From Vibrio sp. 10N.261.45.E2 (GTDB lineage: Bacteria > Pseudomonadota > Gammaproteobacteria > Enterobacterales > Vibrionaceae), in NCBI RefSeq assembly GCF_002875705.1, contig NZ_MCZZ01000048.1:1-60227 (forward strand): a stretch of 60,227 bases of DNA, written 5' to 3'. The notes under the pieces were generated by a model. That model was not told the origin of the DNA. It ran no database searches and was given only the letters and a program-made list of their open reading frames with translations. Of this stretch, positions 9,590 through 18,595 are shown one piece after another (position 1 is the stretch's first letter; the number at the start of each line of letters is the position of its first letter). The position numbers and the translations under genes are program-made.

Positions 9590-10540
9590 TTACTGAATTC
9601 TGGTGCGTAACAACAAGAACATAAAATACAAACCGCCGACCAAGTTAATGATCACACTCACTGTGGTTTCAAACGCCATCACTTTTTCGATAAACCATTG
9701 GCCAGAAACCAATAGCACGATCGCTAACAAGCTGCTTGCGATGATAAGCACACGATGCTGATAAGATCGGAATATCTGACGAGCTAAGCTCACTGTGATT
9801 AAACCAAAGAACAGCACAGGGCCGACCAAAGCCGTAGACACCGCAACCATCACTGACACAATCACCAAGGTAATCTGAGTCAGTCGCTTAGTGTTCACGC
9901 CCAAACTTGTCGCGTTATCAACTCCAAGCCAGAGTACATCAAGCTTAGGCGCCAACAACCACAGGCCAAGCAAGCTCAAGCCCAATGGAATCAGGCTGAG
10001 GTAAACCAGTTCGCCTTTCACGTTATTGAAGCTTGCGAACATCACATTCTGCAGCACTGCAAATTCGTTTGGATCAATCAACATCGCAAGGAAATTAGCG
10101 AGGCTTGAGAATACGCTGCCGCATACGATACCTATCAAAAGCAGTGTGAATACGTTGTTTCGTTTGCTCTTAAAGTAGAAATGGAACAGAGCAAATGAGA
10201 ACAAGATCATCACAGCTACGGACATCGAAAAGTTTGCGATTGAATCGGTCACCCAGAAGCTAGCACTGCCGAACACAAACAGAAGTACCGTTTGAACCAA
10301 CATATATAGGCTATCAAAGCCCAAAATTGATGGAGTTAGAATTCGATTATTGGTGATGGTTTGAAAAACCAGTGACGATGCAGAAATCGCCACCGCAGCC
10401 AGCACTATCGACAACAGTTTCGGTAGTCGTAGAGACAAGAAGAACTCGTAGTTATCCCACGTAAGTCCCTGCCCGATAAACACTGCTGTCATACCCAAAG
10501 ACGCGATAGCCAGAATCGCAATTTTTACTGAATCACGCAT
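9590..10540 (-). CDS. vctG: Ferric siderophore ABC transporter, permease (VctG-like)
   Basis: A 316-residue FecCD-family permease with nine to ten hydrophobic segments and the family stretch LRLPKLLSIVLAAVAISASS near the N-terminus. It forms the membrane channel with the preceding permease. Its ATG overlaps the previous gene by 8 bp, implying translational coupling and equal dosage. The name is by synteny with vctPDGC. Confidence 0.82.
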   Translation of the reverse strand: MRDSVKIAILAIASLGMTAVFIGQGLTWDNYEFFLSLRLPKLLSIVLAAVAISASSLVFQTITNNRILTPSILGFDSLYMLVQTVLLFVFGSASFWVTDSIANFSMSVAVMILFSFALFHFYFKSKRNNVFTLLLIGIVCGSVFSSLANFLAMLIDPNEFAVLQNVMFASFNNVKGELVYLSLIPLGLSLLGLWLLAPKLDVLWLGVDNATSLGVNTKRLTQITLVIVSVMVAVSTALVGPVLFFGLITVSLARQIFRSYQHRVLIIASSLLAIVLLVSGQWFIEKVMAFETTVSVIINLVGGLYFMFLLLRTRIQ

Positions 10541-11486
10541 TCGACTTGTCTCTCATAATTAGGTAGATAAAAATCAAGCCACCAAAGATGCTGATTACCA
10601 TCGAGATTGGAATCTCGTAAGGGAAGATGACGATTCGAGCAAGCAGGTCACAAGCCAATACCAAGATCACGCCCCAGTAAGCAGTCCAAGGCAAAATCTT
10701 CTTCATGTTATCGCCCATCATCAGTGACACGATATTCGGCACGATAAGGCCAAGGAATGGGATGACACCAACGATCATCACCACTGAAGAGGCGCAGATA
10801 GCGACCAATGCAACACCAATGAAGACGATCTTCTGGTAATTCAAACCGATGTTTTTCGCGAAACTCTCACCGATACTCGCTGCGCTGAACTGGCTCGCGA
10901 AGTAGTAAGCCAACACACAAGCAGGTACTGCGAGGTAAAGGATCTCATAACTACCCTGCAAGACACTTGCAAAGTTCGCCATTGTCCATGCTGACATGGT
11001 TTGTACTAAGTCGTGTTTGTAGGCGATAAACGTCGTTAACGCGGAAACCACATTACCATACATGATGCCAATCAAAGGTACCAATACCGCGTTCTTGAAC
11101 TTAAGGTGCTGTAGAAAGCGAACCAATAACATGGTGCCAAACACGGCAAACGCGAAGATAAAGCCTAAGTAACTCCACTGCGCAGCATTACCTAACACTA
11201 GAATGCCGACGATGTAGCCCAACATCGCACAGTCAATGGTGCCCATCGTCGAAGGCGCAGCAAACTTGTTCTGTACGATTTGCTGCATGATCAAACCAGA
11301 GATACTCAATCCCGCTCCGGCAAGCACGATAGCGAGTAGCCGAGGTATCCGACTAACAATATAAATAGAGTTGGCGTGTTGGTTGCCATTGAAGAAGTCA
11401 CTAAAACTGATTTCAGCGACTCCGGTCATCAATGACGCAACGCATAACACAACAAGAAAGACAGCAGCTGCAATGGGTTTCAACAT
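10533..11486 (-). CDS. vctD: Ferric siderophore ABC transporter, permease (VctD-like)
   Basis: A 317-residue FecCD-family permease with the motif SRIPRLLAIVLAGAGLSISG at about 45-65 and GVIPFLGLIVPNI in the C-terminal half, both characteristic of iron-siderophore permeases. No good Shine-Dalgarno sequence precedes the ATG at 11486. A stable hairpin lies between this gene and the binding-protein gene, so its expression is probably lower than that of the binding protein. Confidence 0.83.
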   Translation of the reverse strand: MLKPIAAAVFLVVLCVASLMTGVAEISFSDFFNGNQHANSIYIVSRIPRLLAIVLAGAGLSISGLIMQQIVQNKFAAPSTMGTIDCAMLGYIVGILVLGNAAQWSYLGFIFAFAVFGTMLLVRFLQHLKFKNAVLVPLIGIMYGNVVSALTTFIAYKHDLVQTMSAWTMANFASVLQGSYEILYLAVPACVLAYYFASQFSAASIGESFAKNIGLNYQKIVFIGVALVAICASSVVMIVGVIPFLGLIVPNIVSLMMGDNMKKILPWTAYWGVILVLACDLLARIVIFPYEIPISMVISIFGGLIFIYLIMRDKSNA

Positions 11487-11537
11487 AGAAATAATACTAA
11501 AGGTAGGTCTCGGATAGCCCGTATGAAAAAGTGAAAA

Positions 11538-11565
11538 GGGCTTATAAGAACACTCTTATAAGCCC
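11538..11565 (-). terminator. Attenuating hairpin between binding protein and permease genes
   Basis: A perfect 12-bp inverted repeat GGGCTTATAAGA with a 4-nt loop, followed on the minus strand by a T-rich stretch (TTTTCACTTTTT). It has the form of an intrinsic terminator inside the vct operon. Such intra-operon hairpins usually set a high binding-protein to permease ratio; 3' stabilisation is the alternative. Confidence 0.7.
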
Positions 11566-11585
11566 GAAAATCTGTTTGTTAGAAA

Positions 11586-12518
11586 CTATTGAATCGTGCG
11601 TTCAATGTCACCAAGCATTCTGTGAATCGCTGTCACACCGCCACCAGCCAGGTACCAAGCACTTGAATCAAGATAAACGATATTACCTTGCTGCGCTGCA
11701 GGTGTTACCGCGACTAATGGGTTATCAAACAGTTGTTGTGCGCGCCCTTCTGACTTACCAATCGCTTTTTCACGGTCAAGAACATAAAGCACTTCAGGCT
11801 TTGCGTCAGCAATGTATTCAAAAGAGATTAGGTTGCCGTGTGTCCCTTTAATTGGAGCCACTGTTGCACTCTTTGATTCCACGAAACCAAAGTCATCAAA
11901 AATGATAGAGAAACGGCTGCCTTTGTTGAACATAGCAATGTTGTTGCCATTGTTCATTAGCATCATCGCTGTCGTTTCGCCTGCAGTTACTTTATCGTTT
12001 ACAGCTGTAATTGAACCTTGAGTCTCTTTGATGATAGCTTCAACTTCAGCCTGTTTATCAAATAGCTCACCAAGTGAACGCCAGTTTTGTTGAGCGTCGG
12101 CCCAGTACTTATCGCCTTCAATAGAGAACATGATCGTTGGAGCGATTTGTGCCAGCTTGTCGTAAACCTTAAGCATACGGTTTTCCGCAATGATCACATC
12201 TGGCTTCAACATGTAGATAGCTTCAAAATCAGGTTCACTTAACGAACCAGTATTTGCTGTCGTTTCTTTGTAAGATTCTAGGTAATCAGGCATAAGGCTG
12301 TGAGGCGCACCTACTGGCTTCACACCAATTTTGTCCAGCACATCCAAGCTACCAAAACCAAGAACAACCACTCGTTGTGGCACTTCAGTGAACTGCGCTG
12401 TGCCCTTTACATGTTCAATTGTGACGGTTTCCGCTTGTGCGGTCATCATCAATGATGATGCAAGAACGATGGCAAGCCCGCTCACTAACTGGCGAACTGA
12501 TTTGATTGTTTTCTTCAT
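11586..12518 (-). CDS. vctP: Siderophore-binding periplasmic protein (VctP-like)
   Basis: A 310-residue class III substrate-binding protein. The signal peptide (about 1-29) ends near MMTAQAETV; a two-lobed binding domain follows with VVVLGFGSLDVLDKIGV and EAIYMLKPDVIIA, as in FatB/VctP/YclQ proteins that bind catechol or carboxylate ferric siderophores. The start was moved to 12518 because it follows AAAGGAAGAAAC and gives a proper signal peptide. First gene of the operon, behind a promoter overlapping a Fur box. No siderophore synthesis genes are visible here, so it may serve foreign siderophores. Confidence 0.85.
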   Translation of the reverse strand: MKKTIKSVRQLVSGLAIVLASSLMMTAQAETVTIEHVKGTAQFTEVPQRVVVLGFGSLDVLDKIGVKPVGAPHSLMPDYLESYKETTANTGSLSEPDFEAIYMLKPDVIIAENRMLKVYDKLAQIAPTIMFSIEGDKYWADAQQNWRSLGELFDKQAEVEAIIKETQGSITAVNDKVTAGETTAMMLMNNGNNIAMFNKGSRFSIIFDDFGFVESKSATVAPIKGTHGNLISFEYIADAKPEVLYVLDREKAIGKSEGRAQQLFDNPLVAVTPAAQQGNIVYLDSSAWYLAGGGVTAIHRMLGDIERTIQ

Positions 12519-12662
12519 GTTTCTTCCTTTGCCATTGAGACAAACCACCACTCATGACAATGAAAGTCAGATTACTCATCGATGAGTATGGGGCCTACAC
12601 AACTGCTAAATAACGATAATTTAAAGTTTGTCATTGATTTGACAACAAATTTGTAACGCAAG

Positions 12663-12706
12663 TGAGAATTATTATCAATTATATTTGCAGTTATTTAGGT
12701 GTACAA
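12663..12706 (-). promoter_or_regulatory. Sigma-70 promoter with overlapping Fur box for vctPDGC
   Basis: On the minus strand, TTGTAC (12701-12706) and TATAAT (12678-12683) are separated by exactly 17 bp. Immediately downstream, 12663-12677 reads TGATAATAATTCTCA, a 7-1-7 Fur box with one mismatch to TGATAATNATTATCA. Fur-iron should block this promoter when iron is sufficient. A 14-bp palindrome ACTCATCGATGAGT at 12574-12587 lies in the leader. Confidence 0.85.
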
Positions 12707-13384
12707 CAACTTTGTTATTCATAAACGTAAAAGTGATTATTCATATTCTGCTAGGCGGGTATCTAAAACGCGCATAGCTAAACAATAAATGGAGGCAGGA
12801 AGGACAAGTAACGTTCAAATGAGCGGAAAATTAAGGGAGGATGAGTAAGGCTGCAAATTCTTACGACTGATATAGCCATAAATACACAGCATACAAACCG
12901 ACATCACGACTTGTAATTTACAATGTAAAATCACTATATTACAGGGGTTTAATTGTAGCTATCGACATGAAACATCGAAAAGTGTTGAGGGGATTTTTTC
13001 AGATACATCGCCAACGAAACCATTTAAGAAATAGCGAATTCCTTATCAACGCCTTCTTTCAACGCTATGTAATGGTGATATTTCAATCGAAAATATTTTT
13101 AAATTTAATTAGTCATAGGGTTGTAATTCTAAAAACTAGGCGTATAGTTCGCCACCTGGCTCTAATCTACAGAGCTGTTAATGCTAAAGTAAGTCCAAGT
13201 TCCACATAGACAGTTCTCGATTCCCTCGTTACACCATCTCTGCGTCAGCTTTCACCTAGATAGTCATTCAATAGCTTTTTAAATTCGATCCTTACTACCG
13301 ATCAATCGTCATTCGCTCTCTTGTTAGCGAAGTCAGAATAGATCGAACACTTAAATACAAATGTAATAAACACAAGGCACAGTT
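12707..13384. other. 678-bp intergenic region, AT-rich
   Basis: I see no convincing gene. An 80-codon frame at 12967-13209 has no good ribosome site and an unusual composition, and I do not accept it. The region probably carries the promoter of the small ORFs that follow. Confidence 0.5.
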
Positions 13385-13483
13385 ATGTCACGCAGAACAA
13401 CACGACAAACCCATTGGTACCAACTATCACGCGAAAAAAACGTTAATAAACTAAAAGGTAATAAATGCTCAAGATCAAAATAG
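13385..13483 (+). CDS. Possible 32-residue basic leader peptide
   Basis: ATG at 13385 preceded by AAGGCACAGTT opens a 32-codon frame starting MSRRTTRQTHWYQLSREK and rich in Arg and Lys. It overlaps the next ORF by 19 bp in another frame, so it could be a leader that couples translation to the 69-residue ORF. No family is recognised; it may be chance. Confidence 0.3.
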   Translation: MSRRTTRQTHWYQLSREKNVNKLKGNKCSRSK

Positions 13484-13674
13484 ATTTACACAAAGAAGAA
13501 ATTTCATGGGTCACCGAGATTCGACAGCTCAATAGCGATATACTCCACCGCCACATATTGCCCAAGCTACAACATCACAGTTATCTCATCGACTTTGAAT
13601 TTAATGAACGAGAAAGCATCGGAACTATCGTTTCAGGTAACGGAAACACCCTAGGACATTTCACACTCCTATAG
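13465..13674 (+). CDS. Small hypothetical protein (69 residues)
   Basis: An acidic and hydrophilic 69-residue protein without signal peptide or membrane segment. The start is supported by AAAAGGTAATAA just upstream of ATG. Nothing in it is recognisable. The short overlapping frame upstream is the only obvious partner. Confidence 0.5.
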   Translation: MLKIKIDLHKEEISWVTEIRQLNSDILHRHILPKLQHHSYLIDFEFNERESIGTIVSGNGNTLGHFTLL

Positions 13675-13905
13675 CATTTCCCAAAGGCGACAAAAAGAAA
13701 CATCGCCTAGCTCCAAAGATATAAAAGATGTCACCCTCAATTCGCTCTAGCAGAACAAAATAGAGTAGAAGTAAAACAGATCAGAAACCTAGCCCTTTTT
13801 GCATTTCACACGCGGCTAACGCTAGCTAGGTTATCGTGCTTCTATTGAAACCAACTTATATCGAACTCTGAATCACCAATGAGTCATTATCAGTGCATTC
13901 ATGTG

Positions 13906-14499
13906 CTAATAAGTTAACGGCATCGACCTTAACTTCTGATCAAGAGTATATAAGTGTTCTGCAGCTTGCATGTGTTGAGGGTAATCACTGAATTTCTCAC
14001 GATTCTCTTCATTCATCTTACATGTCTCATCCACCAGCATTAACTTCCAATACAGCTTTGTTGTATGCAGCATCGCCAGTAAAGGTTTGAATACCTCTTT
14101 CTCATAAGCTTGAATCAACTCTTCAATCAACTCGTCACGTTCGTCTTCACTTGCGATTGAACCTTCGATTGCCGACAACACTTTTTGATACTTCAGGTTT
14201 TGTTGCAGCTTATCCATGACCGTTTGGTTTTCTTCCGCTAAGTCAACAAGCTTCGACTTGATGATGTTTACCCAATTCACTTGGCTCAGTGCTGTGTCAT
14301 CAACGCTGGTAAAGTCTTCTCGTATTTGTCGTTCCACATCTTTTTGAGCTTTCTTTAAAACCGCACGCACCTTTTGGAAAGGCAGCTGATACTCCTTACT
14401 TAGCTCGATAATCAGTTTATGAAAACCACCATTTGGAAGGTGTAAGTTTTCCTTAAACGTCGCCATTGCAGCTTCTTGCTGTTCGGTAAGGTGCGTCAT
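13906..14499 (-). CDS. Conserved-looking hypothetical cytoplasmic protein
   Basis: A 197-residue, highly charged, helix-rich protein with no signal peptide or membrane segment. Heptad-like spacing around 60-120 (KDVERQIREDF, DKLQQNLKYQKVL) suggests coiled coil or helical bundle. The start at 14499 follows AGGAAATAG. I do not recognise a family. It stands alone between a small ORF and a divergent small membrane protein gene. Confidence 0.75.
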   Translation of the reverse strand: MTHLTEQQEAAMATFKENLHLPNGGFHKLIIELSKEYQLPFQKVRAVLKKAQKDVERQIREDFTSVDDTALSQVNWVNIIKSKLVDLAEENQTVMDKLQQNLKYQKVLSAIEGSIASEDERDELIEELIQAYEKEVFKPLLAMLHTTKLYWKLMLVDETCKMNEENREKFSDYPQHMQAAEHLYTLDQKLRSMPLTY

Positions 14500-14765
14500 T
14501 CTATTTCCTATTCTTTAATCGCTTATGGTGCGGAACCAGCGATCATACCATTATTAACTACGATTTTTCGGTAACTTGATGAGTTACACCTTGGTATGTC
14601 CCTAATTTATCCCAACACGTCATCTCTTGGTTGTTTTTCATACTACTTGGCACTAAATGGTAAGTTTGTAACGATGAATATTCGTACATTAGTCGCTCAG
14701 GGGATATCGCCAGACAGGAGTCAGCACATACATATGACAGACAATAACGAGAAATGAGAAACCAC

Positions 14766-14927
14766 ATGACCTATTCAGAATACAAAGAATCCGATTTGCA
14801 TAAGTGCGTGAGCATTGGTGCGGAAGCAATGGTATCAATTGCTAAATTTGCTTTTAAAGCCACGACCCTTATATTTCGATTTTTCCGCTGGCTTGTCGTA
14901 TCAGCTTATTCTTATGTGATGAAGTGA
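14766..14927 (+). CDS. Small amphipathic membrane-associated protein (53 residues)
   Basis: ATG at 14766 opens a 53-codon frame starting MTYSEYKESDLHKCVSIGAE. The second half is hydrophobic and aromatic with interspersed Arg and Lys (IFRFFRWLVV), predicting one membrane-associated helix. The ribosome site (GAGAAACC) is weak. A good terminator follows 50 bp downstream, which supports a real transcription unit. Family unknown. Confidence 0.5.
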   Translation: MTYSEYKESDLHKCVSIGAEAMVSIAKFAFKATTLIFRFFRWLVVSAYSYVMK

Positions 14928-14975
14928 TTTTGTATTGGAGTCATTGTTTTCATTACAACTTATCCAAATCCCCAA

Positions 14976-15006
14976 AAGCGCGGCCTATTAGGTCGCGCTT
15001 TTTTTT
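14976..15006 (+). terminator. Intrinsic terminator
   Basis: Stem AAGCGCGGCC pairs with GGTCGCGCTT (one G-T wobble) around loop TATTA, then eight T. Terminates the 53-residue protein's transcript. Confidence 0.88.
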
Positions 15007-15140
15007 GCTTAAATTTCCTGCAGCAAGTTCAAGGTCATTTTCTATCGTCATTGGCGCTAAATGGTAAAACTGACAATCGAATAAAAACCATACTACACCT
15101 GTTCCAACGAAACAGACTTCTAACTTATACAGGTACTAAA

Positions 15141-15680
15141 ATGAAAAAGATTGCACTTAAAATTGTAGGACTAACGGTTTTGGCTTCTGCGCTAACTGGT
15201 TGTATCGGCAGCAACGCCGTAACAGGGAAGGTTATGAAATTTAACGTTGAAGTTGTCGATAACCGCTATGCTCGTGCAGGTGTAAACTTCTTATTAGCGC
15301 CTGTATACGGTATTACAACCGCAGCGGACTATGTGGTATTCAACTCGCTTGAGTTCTGGACTGGTAAGAACCCAATCAGCGGCGCACCACACGTATTTGA
15401 TACAAAAACAGATACACACTTCAAAGTGAACGATGAGCTTGACCCAAGCCTTAAAGAAGCCCCTGTTGGACCAATCTCAAACAATCGCACCATCGAAACC
15501 GGTGAGATGATTAAGATCGACGAAAACACGATTCAAATGGACATCGTCTATACCTCGGGCGAAACAGCAACTCTAACAGGTATAAAAGATGGTCAAAACG
15601 TTACCTATTACATGGATGGTCAGCTTGTATCTCAAACGACTATCGCTGAATTAGAAAAGATTCAAGGCACTGAAGCTTAA
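15141..15680 (+). CDS. DUF3332-type lipoprotein
   Basis: A 179-residue lipoprotein. The signal sequence MKKIALKIVGLTVLASALTGC ends in lipobox LTGC with the lipidated Cys at 21. The mature part, with NAVTGKVMKFNVEVVDNRYA and ADYVVFNSLEFWTGKNP, matches the Vibrio DUF3332 family as I remember it; function unknown. The frame extends 30 codons upstream, but the ATG at 15141 has AGGTACTAAA before it and begins the signal peptide. Monocistronic, followed by a strong inverted repeat. Confidence 0.82.
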   Translation: MKKIALKIVGLTVLASALTGCIGSNAVTGKVMKFNVEVVDNRYARAGVNFLLAPVYGITTAADYVVFNSLEFWTGKNPISGAPHVFDTKTDTHFKVNDELDPSLKEAPVGPISNNRTIETGEMIKIDENTIQMDIVYTSGETATLTGIKDGQNVTYYMDGQLVSQTTIAELEKIQGTEA

Positions 15681-15735
15681 GGTTCATCGCCCACACAGCG
15701 TTCAAACTTAAAGAAGCTTTGAAGCTCATAAAATA

Positions 15736-15765
15736 GAACAAGCCCGGCAATTGCTGGGCTTGTTC
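15736..15765. terminator. Bidirectional terminator hairpin
   Basis: A 30-bp near-perfect palindrome built on GAACAAGCCC and GGGCTTGTTC lies between convergent genes (lipoprotein and potassium channel). Confidence 0.75.
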
Positions 15766-15792
15766 GTATGTGCTCTATTATGTATATACGCT

Positions 15793-16452
15793 CTATTGGG
15801 ATTGAGACTGCGCAAGCCGAATACTCACTAAGCTCGCCACCATTATGGCTAAGTAAAAGCTGCCGATAATAGATTCCATAAACACAAAAAATTGAGCTAT
15901 TGGCAAGGCCGGTGAAATGTCACCATAACCCACTGTGGTCAACGTGATAAAGCTAAAATACATCGCATTGAACAGGTTCGTCAGCCAAATTTGCTCTTCT
16001 AATCCATTGAAGGCATTAGGGAAGATTTCTAGAATCAACAAGTAGATGGTCGACCAAGCAAACCCTAACAACAAATAAATACAGATTGACCCAATTATAT
16101 GATTAGGCGTCACCGTTTTTGCTTTCATTACCTGTTTTAGCGCTGAGTAAATGTGCGAGAACAAGAACACAGCCAATGCTGATAGCGTCACTATCGATAG
16201 GTTATAGCCTTCCAAAAACGAAAACACACCAGACACTAACGCCGTAATCAATAACATCCCATACCAAGAACGATACAAAGCTCGTTCTTTGTGAATACCG
16301 ACAATTGAACTCGCCAAAGTAATGATGATGAGAAATAGGATTGTTTTCTGGCCTTGCGGATAAAACTGCTGCATCACCGCGCAACCAAAAAACAACACCA
16401 TCAGTGCATAGAATAAGAAGTAGAAGTTGTCGTCTTCAGAGACTGGCTTCAT
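15793..16452 (-). CDS. Ion channel protein, potassium-channel type
   Basis: A 219-residue membrane protein with several N-terminal hydrophobic segments and a C-terminal Ion_trans_2 pore. The selectivity filter TLTTVGYGDISP at about 175-186 sits between the last two membrane helices. It has no cytoplasmic RCK/TrkA domain, so gating is unknown. Its ATG directly abuts the stop codon of the upstream AI-2E family gene (TAGATG), showing a tightly coupled two-gene operon. Confidence 0.87.
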   Translation of the reverse strand: MKPVSEDDNFYFLFYALMVLFFGCAVMQQFYPQGQKTILFLIIITLASSIVGIHKERALYRSWYGMLLITALVSGVFSFLEGYNLSIVTLSALAVFLFSHIYSALKQVMKAKTVTPNHIIGSICIYLLLGFAWSTIYLLILEIFPNAFNGLEEQIWLTNLFNAMYFSFITLTTVGYGDISPALPIAQFFVFMESIIGSFYLAIMVASLVSIRLAQSQSQ

Positions 16453-17553
16453 CTATTTTTCCTCTGCCTCTGTTGGCTTTTGCTCAGTTTCTTTTTGGTC
16501 TTTCTCTTCTAGTCCAAGCCACGCCATCATCAACTCATAGCTTAAACTCAGTATTACAGCACCAACAAACAGACCAACGATTCCTGACATCGCCATTCCG
16601 CCTAGTGCACCCAAAAGAATAACCAACATTGGAATGTGAGAGCCACGGCTCAGCAGTACTGGCTTCAAGATAGCGTCACTGCCGCTCACCAAAATACACC
16701 ACACTAGGAATAAACTCGCAGCCAGTGTCGATTCAACGCTAAACATGTAGATGATTGCAGGTAATAGAGCAAGAATCGGTGGAAGTTGGATTATTGCAAT
16801 TAACAGCACAGCTAATGCCCAAAACGCAGCAGCAGGAACGCCTGCAATCACCAAACCAATTGCCGACATCATGGATTGAATCACAGCAACACCAATGACA
16901 CCTTGCACAACACTGCGCACCGTCGATTTAGAGAGCTGAACTAACTCTTCACCTTTACCGCCTGTTAAACGCGCCACTAAATGAGTCACACCGGTTTGGC
17001 ATTTATCGGCATTACTCATGAACGCACCAGCAATAATGGTAGAAATGATGAACTGAATAAAGCCACCGCCTAACGAGCCAAGAACCGAAGCCGCTTTCGT
17101 CGCAAACTGTTTAAGTTCGTCAGCATACTTTATGAACGTGCCTTCAATGTTGTTGGAGGCAGCAACCAAAGTTGAATAAACCTTCTCTCCTATGAATGGA
17201 ATATCTTGTAAGGACTCTTTCGGCTTAGGCAACGACAATGTGCCATCTTGTAGCCCTGTCATCAGATCAGAAGCGCTGGTATAGATACCAGAAGAGAGCG
17301 CTGCCAGAGGAATAAATAAAATGATCACACCAATAAAGCTCAGCAGTGCACTGGCTTTACCTTTCGACATTCCCGTTTTATTTGAAATTGCAACCGCCAC
17401 TGGGTACAACGCAGTCGCAATGATCGCGCCCCACACCACCAAAAGAACGAATGGGCGCAAAATTGAGAAACACCAATACACGAGCATGGCAATTGCTGCG
17501 ATTTTAATGGCAGCGTCTATCGCCTGTTTAGAAAAATCATCGGTTAACTTCAT
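16453..17553 (-). CDS. AI-2E family transporter (PF01594)
   Basis: A 366-residue inner-membrane protein with an N-terminal pair of helices, a soluble region at about 80-150, a C-terminal group of membrane helices, and the motif VLLGALGGMAMSGIVGLFVGAVIL. This is the YhhQ/TqsA/PerM-type AI-2 exporter superfamily, whose members export signals or act as Na+/H+ antiporters. The charged tail (EEKDQKETEQKPTEAEE) is unusual. Start behind CAAGGACGTCTC. Operon with the channel gene hints at an ion-related role, but this is inference. Confidence 0.87.
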   Translation of the reverse strand: MKLTDDFSKQAIDAAIKIAAIAMLVYWCFSILRPFVLLVVWGAIIATALYPVAVAISNKTGMSKGKASALLSFIGVIILFIPLAALSSGIYTSASDLMTGLQDGTLSLPKPKESLQDIPFIGEKVYSTLVAASNNIEGTFIKYADELKQFATKAASVLGSLGGGFIQFIISTIIAGAFMSNADKCQTGVTHLVARLTGGKGEELVQLSKSTVRSVVQGVIGVAVIQSMMSAIGLVIAGVPAAAFWALAVLLIAIIQLPPILALLPAIIYMFSVESTLAASLFLVWCILVSGSDAILKPVLLSRGSHIPMLVILLGALGGMAMSGIVGLFVGAVILSLSYELMMAWLGLEEKDQKETEQKPTEAEEK

Positions 17554-17575
17554 GAGACGTCCTTGTTAAACAAAA

Positions 17576-18595
17576 TTAAGGCTGATTTTGTAAGAACTTC
17601 CAATTCCGAGTTTCTAGGAATAGAGAAGCCAAAATCATGTATATGCCAATTAACACCAATTGGAATATGCGTATAAGCGTGTTGCTATCGATATCGCCGG
17701 AGCTCATCAATGTGCTGCCGACTAGTACTAGCAATGTACTAAATGCTGTGGCGTAAATCGGTGCTTTTTCCGGAACCGTGTAGATCTTCTTAGCAATCAT
17801 AATGGCGACCAAGCCTATGAATAAAGAGTAGAAGATAATATTAGGAACAATCGAAAGAATTGAAAAAGCCGCTATCGCGAGCAAGCCACCAATACCATTA
17901 CTGATGACCAAAAATGCGCTTAATTTGACTGATTTTTCTGAAGTAATCATTAACGATAACAACGCAATAAACATCATGGTTAACAATGCTTCAGATATCT
18001 GAAAAATAAAGAAAAAGCACACAACAGGGTAAGAGATAATCATAGCGCGGAAAGCCGCATACCAGCGTTCTCTTTTATTGAAAGGTACTGACGCAAAGCC
18101 GGAAAAATCCGACTTGGGTTCAGGAAAAAAGACATGAACCAGTGCGAAAATAGTCACCGACACCACACCAGAAGAGGCTAAGCCAGAGGCCAGCATTACT
18201 GACACGCCGGGGTTATCAATCGCCATGAATGGCAACATCAAGACCGCAATCAACAGTATGGTGGCGAACAGGTTCCATTTTGGGTCGACAAACAAGTAGT
18301 AGCCCCAAAGCATCATTAGCCCCACTAAAATCAGCAATGGGATTGGATAATGGGTAATTCCTCGCGATAGCAATAAACCTAACCCCATGGTCACCACAAC
18401 GGCCAAGAGCAATTCGTAGACCGTTTCCTTATGGAGGTTTGGTTTATCAATTAAGAACTTAGCAGTGAACACTGGCGCCACGAACGCAAGTGGCCAGTTT
18501 ATCCACGCCGCCAAGAAAACAGCTAACGTGACCCCGACCGTAAATCGCAGGATACGTTGCTGTGTTTGTTGGTCAGGAATCGGCTTATCGGACAT
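17576..18595 (-). CDS. DUF2955 family inner-membrane protein
   Basis: A 339-residue protein of about ten membrane segments in two similar halves, like the FUSC/aromatic-acid exporter superfamily; the N-terminal RFTVGVTLAVFLAAWINWPLAFVAPVF matches DUF2955. Such proteins pair with HlyD-type adaptors, and here the start overlaps the HlyD gene by 11 bp. The pair probably forms an inner-membrane export unit; substrate unknown. Confidence 0.8.
   Translation of the reverse strand: MSDKPIPDQQTQQRILRFTVGVTLAVFLAAWINWPLAFVAPVFTAKFLIDKPNLHKETVYELLLAVVVTMGLGLLLSRGITHYPIPLLILVGLMMLWGYYLFVDPKWNLFATILLIAVLMLPFMAIDNPGVSVMLASGLASSGVVSVTIFALVHVFFPEPKSDFSGFASVPFNKRERWYAAFRAMIISYPVVCFFFIFQISEALLTMMFIALLSLMITSEKSVKLSAFLVISNGIGGLLAIAAFSILSIVPNIIFYSLFIGLVAIMIAKKIYTVPEKAPIYATAFSTLLVLVGSTLMSSGDIDSNTLIRIFQLVLIGIYMILASLFLETRNWKFLQNQP

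Noticed and set aside
11531..11851. 106-codon plus-strand ORF opposite the siderophore-binding protein gene
   Set aside because: It lies antisense to vctP, shows no family features and has an odd composition; shadow of the real gene.
12967..13209. 80-codon ORF in the vct upstream region
   Set aside because: No ribosome site, no recognisable protein features, AT-rich intergenic setting.
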